Source: Asterochloris sp. CNOR1
Taxonomy: Eukaryota > Chlorophyta > Trebouxiophyceae > Trebouxiales > Trebouxiaceae
Assembly (NCBI GenBank): GCA_963969365.1
Contig: OZ017763.1
Location: 930,001 to 994,000, forward strand
DNA: 64,000 nt
Direction of reading: 5' to 3'
Both the position numbers and the translations under genes were made by a program. The notes under the pieces are model-generated. The model had not been told where the DNA came from. It searched no databases and saw only the letters and a program-made list of their open reading frames with translations. This document shows, piece by piece, positions 20,674 through 32,600 of this stretch (position 1 is its first letter; the number at the start of each line of letters is the position of its first letter).

Positions 20674-23600
20674 TCAAGCGTTGCTGACAGGGGCCAGCGC
20701 CGCTGCCACAGCAGGGGCGGGGGCTCCAGGGGCAACGCTGGTGGCAAACGTGGATTGATAGTCGTACTGCCCCAGAACAGTGTAGAAGTCTACAGAGTTC
20801 GAGATGCCAAACACGTCCAGCAGGTAGCCACGAAGGGCCCACCAGGACCGCTGGTCCGCAACCAGATCGTAAGCCATCATCGTCTGCAGGCATGGCTTCG
20901 TGATATCAATAAAGATACAGGAGCACTGCGCATGTCCAGGTCAAGGGTGAGTCGCATGCCCCTGCAGCTCTGCAGTGGAGGGTCAAGAGGAGCACCCGTG
21001 AGTGTGTGTGTGTGAGAGAGGGAGAGCTTGGAAGCACAGGCCTCTGGTCAGGGTTATAAGCCCACAGGAACTGCAGGCAGAGCAGAGGCGTGCAGTCAGC
21101 ACCGGCACCAGCACACAACTGGGGTGGGCGGCAAGGGTGTAGGGACGACAGGTCTCACAAGCCTGCCGCCATGTTGAGTTTTGGGACCAATTGCGGGGTA
21201 GGCACAACACTGCTGTGTACAGTGCATAGAGTGCTGAGTAGGCATAACACTACTTTGTACAGTGCGTAGAGGGCAAGCAGCTGAGTACCATCAGTGAGCT
21301 GCAGGCTGCCTCCAGTTCTGACACCAGGCAAGCCTGCATTTCTGGGTATGCACTCAGAGGGAAGGATGTGCTCAGGGCAGCACCATCAACCATGGAATGA
21401 GCGCTAGGGATCTGGCAGGCAGAAGTGGGACTTTGAAGCTGCTGCCAGCAGACGGCAAGCCTGCAGGCCAGCACGAATCTGGCCAGCACCCACAGGCAGG
21501 GCCAGCCAAGAACAGCAGAGCCATGCCCTTGTTCAGTGGACAGAGGGGAGTGACTCACTGAGCCGGTGTTGACCAGGTCTGGCTCTGTGAAGGCGTGCAC
21601 GGTCTCTCCATAATTGAAGTATTCCCAAGTCACATTTGCAGAGTCCAGCTCAGTCTGCAGAAGCAGCAATCTGAAGCTCAGCCCAAGCAAAGCTGCTGGT
21701 CTGACGCACACCAGGGGTGCGCTGAACTGCCCGGTCATCAGAAGCAGTATCATCAGCAGCTCGCTGCAGGGTAGCAACTGCTACCAGGCATCCAGTGCTG
21801 ACACTAGTCGCAGATGTTGTGCTGGTACAGAAGCATCAACCCAGCAGCCTGGCGCAGGGACAGCCTACTGCCAGAATTTTAGCACTAGCAGGGTTAGATA
21901 GCCCAGGTGCATGCAGCTGTCATGATGTTTGACTGCATTGCTGAACCAGGTGGCTCACCTCCAGCGTCTGCACAGAGGTAGGGCTCGTGATGGTCGGGTC
22001 ATCAAAACCCTGCACACAGCCATGTTGAATTCAGTTTCACAAGTGGCTTTTCAAAGTCATGCAGCTAGCAGAATGGGTCCCAGGTCTCCTGACAGTGCCA
22101 TGCCCAAACAGGGTGTCCAGCAACCTGCATCAGCACTCTCTACCTGCTGAATGGACACCCGGATGGGGCAGCCGTGGGTGACATTGCCAATGCCGCCCAT
22201 GGGGTTCAGAGGGGCTGCATGGAAGCCCATCACACCTGCACAGAGGCTGGCAGCACGTGAGCTACACTCCTCTAGGTGACAGCAGCTGGCCCTTGCAGTT
22301 CTGCAAGCCTGGTAAACAGGGCAACTAGGTGGTGATGTGCTTCTCTGTGCTTTCGACAAGGTAGAAGCAGCACTGCAGCAGCTTAAAGGCAGGCAACAAG
22401 TCCCACACGGGAACACCCTCTCAGGATTTAAGGACTCACCCAGCACGCCGGTTAGATTGCCATTGGGCCAGGCTCGCACAATATCTAGGATAGCGCCTCC
22501 TGCACCAGTCAGATCATCATATGAGTTCACAAGTAGCCTACCTCCCTGTCTGTCCTCCCCTGCATCTTATTCTACAGCACCCAAGGCGCACGCCGCTCCC
22601 AACTTTTGTTCTGCCGAGATGACAGTAGGCGTGTGTGAAGCCTGCCAGGTGAGATCTAGCAGGCATACCTTCACAGAAGCAGGCATGTGAAGAAGATTGA
22701 TAGATAAGTGCTGCACCAGCCCTGCCTGTCGGGCAATGCAGCCATCACAAGTGTTCTGCTGCCACACACCAGCATGAACCTGCTGGCATGCAGCAGCGCC
22801 TACACACCCAAAGACCACATCCAAGCAGCAGCCTTTCAAGGTGCGCATGACGTGTGCAGGGCAAGCCTGGCAGGCAACGCAGCGATCACTGATGCACAGC
22901 TGCCACACCCCACTGGCACGCAGCAGCCCCCAGACAGCAAAAACGCACCTCCAAAGCAGTAGCCGATTGCCACGATCTTGCTTGCATCAGCCTGAGGGGT
23001 CAGCCTGACCTGCAGGGAGACAGCAAGGAAGGACTGCTGGTGAGGATCTTGTGTTTGCTCAATGAAAGTGAGTGGTATGCAACAGGTGTAGGCCAACCCC
23101 CATGCTCCCATGGCTTCATCAGTTGTGAGCCCCAGTGCACACAGGGCCATGGTGTCTGTAGCTGAGTGCAGGACACATGTTCTTCAGCAGCAGCGTGACA
23201 GCCGTCACCACCTAGGCATGGGGAGTGAGGGCCCTAGCTATGAATGTTGCCACTGACCTGGCTCAGTGCAGCATAGATCCGCTCCAGCAGCAGTGATGGG
23301 TTTGCAATGTAGGCCTGGGGGGCATCACGTCACACCTTTGGTCAGCAGGGTGGTCAACAAAGAGTGCGACCTTTAGCATGCAGGTGAGCTGTACAGGGGC
23401 AGCGGAGGCACTGGGCCTCAGCCTGTGCTGCCACTGGCCAGAAGCACATGCATGCACCATGCCTCTACCTGGTCTAGTGCAGTCCTGTTGGCCGTTGGCA
23501 GGGAGGGTCCCTGCAGCTGGGCGGTACCATAAATCTGCAGCAGCAGAGCTGACAGGATAAGAGGGGACTTGTCCTGGACGACACAGAGGGGCAAGCTGGA

Positions 23601-24659
23601 GGCGTCATGGCACACATGTGGCGTCTTTCAGACAGCAATATGGCAATGCTTGCATGGAGCCGTGCAGGCAAGTGCATGAGGACCATGTGGTCCTCAAGCA
23701 ATTCACTATGTGGTCCTCCACATCTGACTCGTTCTGAGGTGCACTCCTGTGGGGCGGCAGCAGACGCATGTGCACTGTGAGGTGTGTTGTGCCCAGGCAG
23801 CCACTTCAGCCTATGCTTAGGCTGTGCTGTACGAACTGTACAGCCTCTCACGTCTGCTACAAAGCCGACGTAGCCCATCTCTGCAAGCAGCTTAGCCCTC
23901 CACAGCTCATAGGGGCCGATGCCTGCGGGCAGAGAGCCAGTGCACTGTTGACTGTATGTGTACCACTGCAACACGCACACTGTCAGGTGCCACTGGGCCC
24001 CCGGCTGCCTGTGGTGCTGCACAGGACACCTGGCTAGCAGTACTGCTGGCTGGGCACAGTATTCATGGGACAGCAACCACTGCAATCACGGCGGCACATA
24101 TAGAAGGCCTTGAGTGCAGGCCGCACCGTCATAGTCTGGAATGATCACCTGCAAAGCAGCACAGGGGCTGACCATGTCCAGCAGGGTTCACGGCAACAGG
24201 AGATGCAGCAGCAGCTAAGGCTCACCACAGCAGGTCTGGCTGCGCTGGTTCGGTTGGAGTATGTGACATAACCCTGCACGGGTGCAACATCATGTTTATA
24301 TGGGGAGATCAGCTGGTCCTGGCACACTGTATGTCTGACGCAGCTTGCCTCACCTGAAGAGCTGTGCCAGAGGCGTCCTGATACTGGACAGGCTGCTGCA
24401 CTGCAGCATGTCATGGCAGATGTCAGGAATCAATGCCCGCCACATGCTCATAGACTTTCATGCTCCAGCGCTCATGCTGTGTACCTGTTGTGGAAGGTAT
24501 AAAGCCCACCTGCAGGACAGCGTGGAAATTCCAACAGGGACACGTGGCGGCCAAGCTGCTCAATGCATGGGTATAACTCACTGTGAAAGGGTAGATAGCC
24601 TCCTGCCCAGCAGCAAGGCTCAGGGCAGCCACCAACAGGGTGGCAAAGAGTGTCGTCAT
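20674..24659 (-). CDS. Dienelactone hydrolase family protein with signal peptide (14 exons, about 327 aa)
   Basis: Alpha/beta hydrolase of the dienelactone hydrolase family. It starts with a clear secretory signal (MTTLFATLLVAALSLAAG, cleavage plausible after AAG or AAGQ). Then VQYQDASGTALQGYVTY, VVIIPDYDGIGPYELWRA, GYVGFVADIYG, the nucleophile elbow IGYCFGG (cysteine in the serine position, typical of the family), GVMGFHAAPL, the acid region GFDDPTITS, and the histidine in VHAFTEP. Together these give a Cys-Asp-His triad. The last exon (about 20885-20674) encodes an extra C-terminal segment with an alanine/proline-rich tail (APGAPAPAVAAALAP). Junctions checked by eye keep frame. It lies 167 bp downstream of the MiaB stop in the same orientation. 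The substrate cannot be told from sequence. Confidence 0.93.
21198..21271. repeat. 40-bp tandem repeat in a hydrolase intron
   Basis: Two copies of a unit beginning GTAGGCA(C/T)AACACT and ending GTGC(A/G)TAGAG at 21198-21232 and 21238-21271 with few mismatches. Confidence 0.9.
22736..22935. repeat. Diverged duplication in a hydrolase intron
   Basis: 22736-22800 and 22874-22935 share GCAA(T/C)GCAGC(C/G)ATCAC and CTGCCACAC-rich blocks and GCAGCAGC ends, with a spacing of about 138 bp. Both lie next to the exon that encodes GYCFGG. Confidence 0.75.
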
Positions 24660-24826
24660 GTCTAGAGACTACCCGGGATCGGGGGTGAGCAGTAGTGTGA
24701 TAAAAGGTTAGGTGGCAGTAAGTTGCCTTGCTGTAGCTCTGTGCCTCTCTCAGGGCCTGTCTACAATGCCGGCTCGTATGCTGTGAAATGCAGGTCGAAA
24801 TATTGCAAATCCTTCAAATGTGAACT

Positions 24827-27800
24827 TCAAACAGCCAACTGTCCAAACAAGGAGAAAGCATGCACAGTGTCGATTTTCACATTGACCAGGCTGCCCTTCA
24901 TGGCAAACCCATTGCCATCGCAGAAAACCAGTTTGTTGTGCTCGCTGCGGCCCATCAGCTGAGCTGGATCCTTGGGGTTAGGCCCCTCCACAAGAATCTC
25001 CAGAGTTTCCCCCAGAAAGCGCTGCGCACGCTCTTCTGCCACCTCATTCACCACTCTATTGAGCCTGTTGAGCCTGTCTGCCTTAATCAAATCTGCCACC
25101 TGCAACCCAAAGTAGTTGTTCAGTCGAAGCTGCTGCGCAATGCCAGCCAGGCATCCTGAGCAACCATTTAGAGCCTCTGCGGCTTGTTGGCCACAAGCTG
25201 CTATCTTGCACCAGCTGTCCAGCGACTCCACAGCTAAGCTTTGCACAACGCAAGCCCTCACAAGACAGCTGACCGCACAGGCAGCTCATGCTGCCCACCT
25301 GGTGTTCCCATTCAGCAGCTGGCGTGTTGGGCCGTGGCGAGTAGGCAGCAGTGTTGACCCGGTCAAAGCCAACGTCCCTCACAAGCTGCACAGTGGCCTC
25401 AAACTGTTCCTCTGTCTCCCCTGGGAAGCCCACAATGGCGTCCCCTGAGATGGAAGCGTTGGGCATGTGCCGGCGGATGCTGTCAATGATGCGGCGATAT
25501 CGACCATGGGTGTAGCCCCGTCTGCATGGCAGCGGACAGCCTCATTGGGCCAGGCGGGCGGCATCCAAAAGCAGAAGCACAGTGAACCACAGGCAATGAC
25601 ATAATGCCCACAAAACATTGCCTGCAGGGCGACACTGGCAAGACAACTTTGTCTGTGGCCCATGAAGTCAAGCGGCAGGGCCATGATGTGATTGCAGGAG
25701 ACCTAAAGCACAGCTGCGGACGGCTGGGGATGCTATGCAGCAGGGCAGCCACGGGGTCCAGCGCGCTCAAGCACATCAGTTACTTTATGTGACGAGAGGT
25801 GGCCAGTGCAAGTCTGAATGCGTGCCTCTGCTTTTCCAGAAGAGGCATAACCATGCTCTCAAACCAGGGCAGGGGCTTACTCCCTGAAACTCGCCATGTG
25901 TGATGCAAACTACACCAGACAGTGCTGCAGCTTGAGCAGGAGGCATGCAGTGCTGGGGCTCACTTCATTTCTCTGAGGATGTCGTTGTCTCCAGACTGGA
26001 AGGGTATGTGGAAGAACTGACAGAGCTTGGGCAGGCCAGCACAGGCCTTGATCAGCCTGTCTGTGAAGTATCTGCAGGCAGCAGCTGATTCCATGCGTAA
26101 CTGGAAGGCCAGGCCATCTGACCGGCAGCCCCATCCAACAGTCTCAACAGGCATGCAGCCATACATTTTCAGCCTGGGCACCTCATGGCCTGCTGACTGC
26201 AGCCTGGGTAGTGAAGCATCTCACCTGGGGTGTGAGGTGGCGAAGCGTATGCGTTGAATGCCTGGCACATCATGTACGTGCTGCAGCAGGTCTGTGAAGG
26301 TCCACTCCCTCCGCCCTGATCCGTCCTCAGCCATGCCAGGCAGGTCGCGGCCATAGGCATCAATATTCTGCCCAAGCAATGTGACCTCTCTGAAGCCAGC
26401 CTCGCCCAGGACAGCCATCTCTGTCTGCATGGGCTTGAATGGCGTCACGGGCTGCTGTGTGCTGGCCTTGTTGTGACAGATTTATGGGGACTAATGAGGC
26501 TTGACAGCCTAAAGAAGCCACATGCTCCCCAAGGAAATGGTTTCTTGCAGCCAGTCCCTTACAGAACACCCCCCTCTGTCTGCAACAGCACGGGACGGAA
26601 GGGCCAGTGGCTGATGTGCACATGTGACGGGCAGCACATGCCAGACACGCAGATGGTCTAACCCAGCAGGGGCAGCTCCTTCAGTCATTCCTGTTGGCAA
26701 AGGCATGAGATGGCCTGACAGTTGCCTCTGCAGGCACATCAAGCATCACACAGCAAATTGATCAGCAGCAGTTGCTACCAAGGAGCACTCCTGCAGGCAA
26801 CCATGAAGTCCATCATGCTGTTCTCAGGCTGCTGCTCTGCTCCTGCTCCCACCACGCAGTAGCACAGCACCCGCAGATCGCCTCAACTGGGGCGGTTGAC
26901 TTGCTCTTACTGGCAGCCTGCCCCAGCCACTCCCCGACCCCAAACACTGCCTCGCTGGGCTCCAGCCGCCTGTTCTGCTCCAGCCAGCTGATGCACTGTC
27001 TGCTGCTCTCGATCAATGTTGGCCCAGGCAGGTGTCTTCAATCGTGCAGCAAACAATAGTGCAGCGCTGTGTGGCACTCAGGGAGGGTCCTGCAGGTGCC
27101 ACTCACTGGAGTCCCACCTTGATGTGCTCTGGCCGCCGACTCTGCTCGTGCCCCCGCGTGTTGGGCACCACACAGTATGTGCAGCGCTCATTGCACCCGT
27201 AGATCACGTTCACCCAGGCGGTTATGTCGCTGTCTCGCCGCGGGACCGTCACGTCCTCCATAATCTGGATGGGGTCTGTGGCCACCACCTGGCTCCCCTG
27301 GTCCACCTGATCAAGCAGCTCATGCAGCCTGCAGGCAAAGGTGACGAGGGGTAACGACAAAGTTGTGTGAAGCTTGACATTGTTGACAAGCCCCACGACG
27401 TCTGCACTGCCATGAGCTTTTGCCGGCACAGTCAGTGGCTGAAATGCGCTACTGCGCTGGTATAGTTGGCTGCCATGAGCGTAACCCTCCTGCTGACCAT
27501 CGTAGGCCCTCTCTTGGCACACCTTGGCCAGCCAAAACCAGTCCTATGACAGCAGTGCCTTGCTCCTCTGCTGGCAGCTGCACTTGCAGCACAAGGCACA
27601 GCTCTGGCATGCACCCTAGCAGCTCTGCCACTCCTGCCACCCCCTGAGTGCAGCTAGAAGCATCCCTCATGAGTTGGTTCATGACAGCTCACCTGTTAGC
27701 ATGCTGCGGGCCCAACACAAGGTCCAGCTCTGGCACGCGCCTCAGCAGCTGCGCCCCTTCCTGTTGAGCTACACAGCCAGCCACCACCAGCTTCAGGTCT

Positions 27801-29426
27801 CCCATGTGCTGACGCTTCCGCTTGGCCTGCAGTGCAGAGAAGGCATGCTGTCAGCCCTGGCAACACACAAGGTGGAGGTGGACTGCGGGGGGCGCACCAT
27901 GTGAACGGGATGCACAAGCCATCAGGTAGCTCAGCAATGCGATGAGCAGCATGCCGGCCCATGTGCTGCCGCAATTGGCATGGCCTACAGTTCACGTGGA
28001 GGTTGTTGCAAGCAGCGGCGTGCTTGCAATGGACTGCAGGGTCTGGCTGACTGAGCTGGCAGGACACACATGCATGCACCTGCGCAGCTTGTTAGCACAG
28101 TCAGCAGCATGCCTATATGTCTTTGTGCTGCCACTTACTTGTCCCACCAGTGCTAATACATCAAGCTTTCCATTCAGGCTTCATGCATGGCAGCTCCTGG
28201 ACGGCAGGGAACAGTATGAAAGCAGGATGTCACTGCTGGAGCTGAAGTGTCAACATGTCCTCAGTCACTGCAAAGCATCTGTGCTGCTCGCACCACCCCT
28301 CTTCCTGGCGTGCCCCTGACACATTCGGCAGGCATCCTGTGAGACTCTTTCAGGCAGTCAGACAGCACGCAGCCCGCCTGCTTGCCAGCCAAGCAGGACC
28401 TGGCCTAGACTTCCCAGCCACCTATCGCCCGGATGACGGTTACCACCATTCTGCTTTGTCCCTGATGGTGCAGGCAAAGCTTCTGAAGCCCCACACAGGC
28501 TTGAGCAAAGCAGACAGCATCGCTGGTTGCCCCACCTGCCCTCCCTGCTCCGCCTTACCCCTGACGGAGCACACACGAGGCTTGTCGAGCTGTGCATGCA
28601 CTCACAGGAGCACACAGCCCTCTGTGTCTGAGTCTGATTGCCCCACCTGCCTCCCAAGCGCCGAGTAAACTTTCTGCTCTGCCTTGTCCCTGATGGAGCA
28701 GGTGTTGTAGATGAGCACGTCCGCATCTGAGGCATCGTCTGCGCACTGGTAGCCCACATTCTCGAGCACACCTGCCATGCGCTCAGAATCCGCCATGTTC
28801 ATCTGCAGGCAGGTTGAAGAGCTCTGCGGAGGCTGCCAAGTTCATTTTGTGATGTGCGACTGGCTGCAGCCAATGTTGCTTGAAGGGCGCCTATCTGTGC
28901 TCGTAGGCAGCAGGTCTATGCTGTGCAATGTACTAGGGCCAATGTCAGCCTGTGTTCCAGGCAAACAGCTGCTCCCGATTGGATGGCAGGTGGACAACAC
29001 CGGCCAGTGCCCTCAATAGCGATACCTGGCAGCCAAAGGTGTGGATGTGATAGCGCTTGCCATTGCTTGGCACCTGCGCATGCGGCAGCGGTCTGATGAG
29101 GCTCTGGCCTGCACTCAATTGAAAGGGCCAGATCTGCAAGTGCTTCCCAGGGCAGCTAGGTGGGCAAGCGCTGCAAGCTCGCCTTCAGACCCACAAAAGT
29201 CTGCGCCTGCAAGGTCCAATTCGACCTGAGGTGGTGCAAGTGCACTCAGAACCATCTTTGCTGCTGAAGCAGCGTGTCTGCACACTGTGGTGTGGGAGAG
29301 GGGATGCTGAGCACCAGGCTTTCGCCTCAGGGAGTGCTGCAGCCGGCCTCTCACTGGCTGGCATGAGCCGGCAGCCAGTTGCTCCTGCATATTGTTGTCA
29401 GATGAAGTGTGGGCAGTAAACCCCAC
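24827..29426 (-). CDS. miaB: tRNA-2-methylthio-N6-dimethylallyladenosine synthase, organelle-targeted (9 exons, about 515 aa)
   Basis: Radical SAM methylthiotransferase that adds the 2-methylthio group to isopentenyl-adenosine 37 of tRNAs. The N-terminal MTTase domain has its three cluster cysteines in [16 protein letters not shown] and VAGCVAQQ. The radical SAM motif is [11 protein letters not shown] (CxxxCxxC). Then [59 protein letters not shown], and a C-terminal TRAM domain ([12 protein letters not shown]...GSLVNVKI). The phrases [10 protein letters not shown] and NTAAYSPRP match the cyanobacterial version, so plastid origin and location are likely. The first exon from 29426 encodes a basic, serine/alanine-rich leader consistent with a transit peptide. 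A second ATG lies 12 codons in. It is divergent from the AUX1-like gene by 186 bp. Confidence 0.95.
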
Positions 29427-29612
29427 CTGACCTGTACAGGGAGGCCTATGAGACAGGCAGAATCAACTGCACGTGTTCTCAGGCCTCATAAACGGTATTC
29501 CTGATCAGTTTTAGGCGATCCCACCTGCATCAGAACCACCCACAAGTCTCACAACTTCTGTGTTGAGACCATTGCCCACCACGGCAGTGCTGGCAGGGTG
29601 CAGCTGGTGGAG
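29427..29612. promoter_or_regulatory. Short bidirectional promoter between miaB and the AUX1-like gene
   Basis: The two start codons are 186 bp apart on opposite strands, so this interval (with possible overlap into first exons) must serve both genes. I see no clear TATA element. The call rests on layout. Confidence 0.45.
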
Positions 29613-32600
29613 ATGGGAGCCATCCCATTGGAGCCACCTGTCTCAGCTACAGGGATGCATGGTACAGCCCCCAGGGGACAAACAATGCCTGCAGCTGAGA
29701 CGCAACCGCTCATAGAGGAGGGCAATGCAGGTGACTCTCTCGTACAGAGATTCACCTGGCCACTTCTTGCACAAGGCCTTGGCAAGAATGGTGCATTGCT
29801 GTGCTAGCAATGCCACTGCTTGCGCTGCCTGACGTGTTTGATCCTTCTTACAGGAGAGGCCTATTCACAAAGCTGGAGCAGTAGGCTTGGGGGATGGCTG
29901 GGTGGAGATGCAGGCATGGCACCGGCAACTGATTGTTTGTACAGTCTCATTTCAGAGCTCACCACCTCTACCTGCAAGCTTTGCTGAGTGGTGTGCTGAA
30001 GATCACGGGCCTAAAACACAGCAACACATCTGCTGCACCTGCAGGCACCACTTGGGATGCCGTGCTGACCACCGCAGCTTCTCAGGTCTGTGCCCGGCTT
30101 CTGCATGGCTCAGCTGACAATTGTGCGTGTCTCAAGCCAGCCATATTGCAACACTCATGATCTATCATCTGGAATTGTGCTACAGATTGGGCAGATCCTG
30201 CTGACATTGCCAAATGCCTTTGCCAAGACAGGCTTGATAGCAGGTGGGTGCAAAGCGCTATGAAGCAGGCAGGTGTGTGAGCCAGCTGCGGCTTGTCTGC
30301 AGTGCCAGCCTGAGTGGCCTGGCTCTGCCTGAAGTGGTGCTGGGGCCTGCAGGTCTTGTGCTCAGCATCAGCAGCGCGTGCATGTCCCTCTGGACAATGT
30401 TCATGCTGATTGCCCTGTACGTGGAGCGCAAGCAGCGACTGGTGAGCCTGAACAACAGAAGCTCTGTGCAGCCAGGCCTTGTGCAGAGCCCACCATGAGT
30501 CTGCCCTGCATGTTGCTGTCCTGGGGAGCCTCTGGCTTGCAGGTTGGCATGGCACCGCTGGTGATCCCTGAACGGCAGAGATCTTTGACACCTTTCAGGG
30601 GTGCATTGTAGACCTCACCCCAATCGCCTTGACAAGCAGTGGGGCGCCTCTGGTCTTCAGCTGGCTTACCACTGTCGGCACAATGTTGGCAACTTGTGCC
30701 AGGACTCAGGCATCAGCATGCAGCCTGCCTTGGCAGGGTCATGGTGTCTCTGGTTGCCTGGGCTGCATGCTGCGCAGCAGTGTGGTTGGCTTGCTGGATG
30801 ATGCATCATGACAGCCTTGGGCCAGGGCCAACATCGAGGCCTGATGCTACAGATGGATGAGGGGAAGTGGTTTGACAGGGAGGGCAAGCGAGCCATCATC
30901 ACTCAGTACCACGAAGTGATTGGGGACCTGCTGGGCAGACCTGCGCAAGTCACAGTCCAGGTGAGGACCCCTGTGCTGCAGGTGTGCAGGCAGGTATGCA
31001 TGATTGTGCATTTGCGCAGGCTGTCAAGTGCTCCTGTTGCTGTGCAGATTATCATCATAATCTCTCTAGTGGGCACAAACAGCGCCCAAATTGTCGCTTC
31101 TGCCTCAGATGCCTACTATCTGGACAGCTCACGGTCCAAAAGGTGGGCTCACCCTTGTTTGTCACAGCTGTGCCGCTGCAGGCAAAAATTGTCAGGTTCT
31201 GCCTGTGGCTTGGCCTGCTGCTGTCGACTGCCCAGCTTATGCGCCAGGGGCATGTGCAGCCCCCATCTTGTGGAACATGTCTGGAATGAGAGGAGGCACC
31301 ACAGCCGACACATCCTGCTCGCAGCACAGCCCTGCGTGCAGCTTTCGCTCTTGTGCAGCTACCAAGTTCACACAAGTGCCGGCTGCTCACCATTCTCTTG
31401 CCGGAGCATGCTCGTGACTGTTGATCCAAGTTGGCTGTCTTCTGCCCAACTGACTTGATGCAGCCACCAATGCTGTTGAAGACATCTCTGCTGCAGGGAG
31501 TGGGCTCTCATCTGGGGGGCCTGCTGCATGCTAGCTGTCTTCCTGCCCACCCTGCGCCATTTCAGGTTTGAGTACAACCCTGCCAATGCTTATTTGACAT
31601 TCAGTGGCAGGCCAGAGCTTGATGACCCAGGCAGCTGTGTTTATGCCCAGCAGGCGCCTCTGCATTCTTCAATCATGGGGGACTTGACTCAAGGCTCTGA
31701 TGTCCGCAGCCCGTTGCATGCTGCCTTGGAGTCCAAGTGGCCTGCTGCTCTCAGCTTGTATGTTTTGACTAGTGGTCCTGGCAAAGAGGGCACGCAGGCA
31801 GCTCAAGCTGGGGTGCTGCGTTATGTGCCCTAGCATCAACTACGTCTCATCTGCACTGCAGGGTCATCAATGTGGTTGCTATTGCTGCCACCACCTACAC
31901 AGCATGGTACATTGTCATTTCGGCTGCTCAGCATGGTGTCACCCCTGGAGCAGCCCTCAGGTGGACATATGCACCTTCATTTCTGCACAACCCTGAGTGC
32001 TTGATGCTCTAAGCCTGCAGCTGTCACTTCTGCATCCTGCGACCCTGCACCCCATGGCTTGCTGAGCTCATAACATTGGCCATGCGCAGAGCAGCGAGAG
32101 CTGTGCTCATCACCACATGTCAGCAGCAGTCACTATCTCAGATGTCCTGCAGGGGGCCCCTCAAAACGGAGAACTTCTTTGTGGGCGCCTCCGTCATGTT
32201 CAGGTGACCAGTGCTGCTTGTCAGCCTGCAGGCATTCCTGAACTTGGCCGCCTGGGGCAGGAACTCTTTCTGCGGCCTTTGCTGTATCCTTCAGCTCTGT
32301 GTCACAAGTACTGGGCCTGTTTCTGGTCGGCCTGTGCAAAACCACCTGCTGCAGGGCTTGCATGAGGCTGCCCTGGCCAGCTGGCAGTGAGGCCCCTTAC
32401 AAAAACATCCTGCCGCAGTGCCTTCGGGGGGCATGCGATGGCGCTGGAGATCATGGATGCCATGTGGCAGCCAGAGGGGTACTCACGTGCCTACCTATAT
32501 GCCTGGATGTGAGTGGTCGTCGCTTGCTTTCACAGAGCTACACGTCAGGACGTGCTCTGCCTCACGTGCTTCAGCTGTACTGTAGGTATGTCTTCATGCT

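Noticed and set aside
21001-21025. (GT)n/(GA)n tract as a regulatory element
   Set aside because: A short microsatellite inside a hydrolase intron; no evidence of function.
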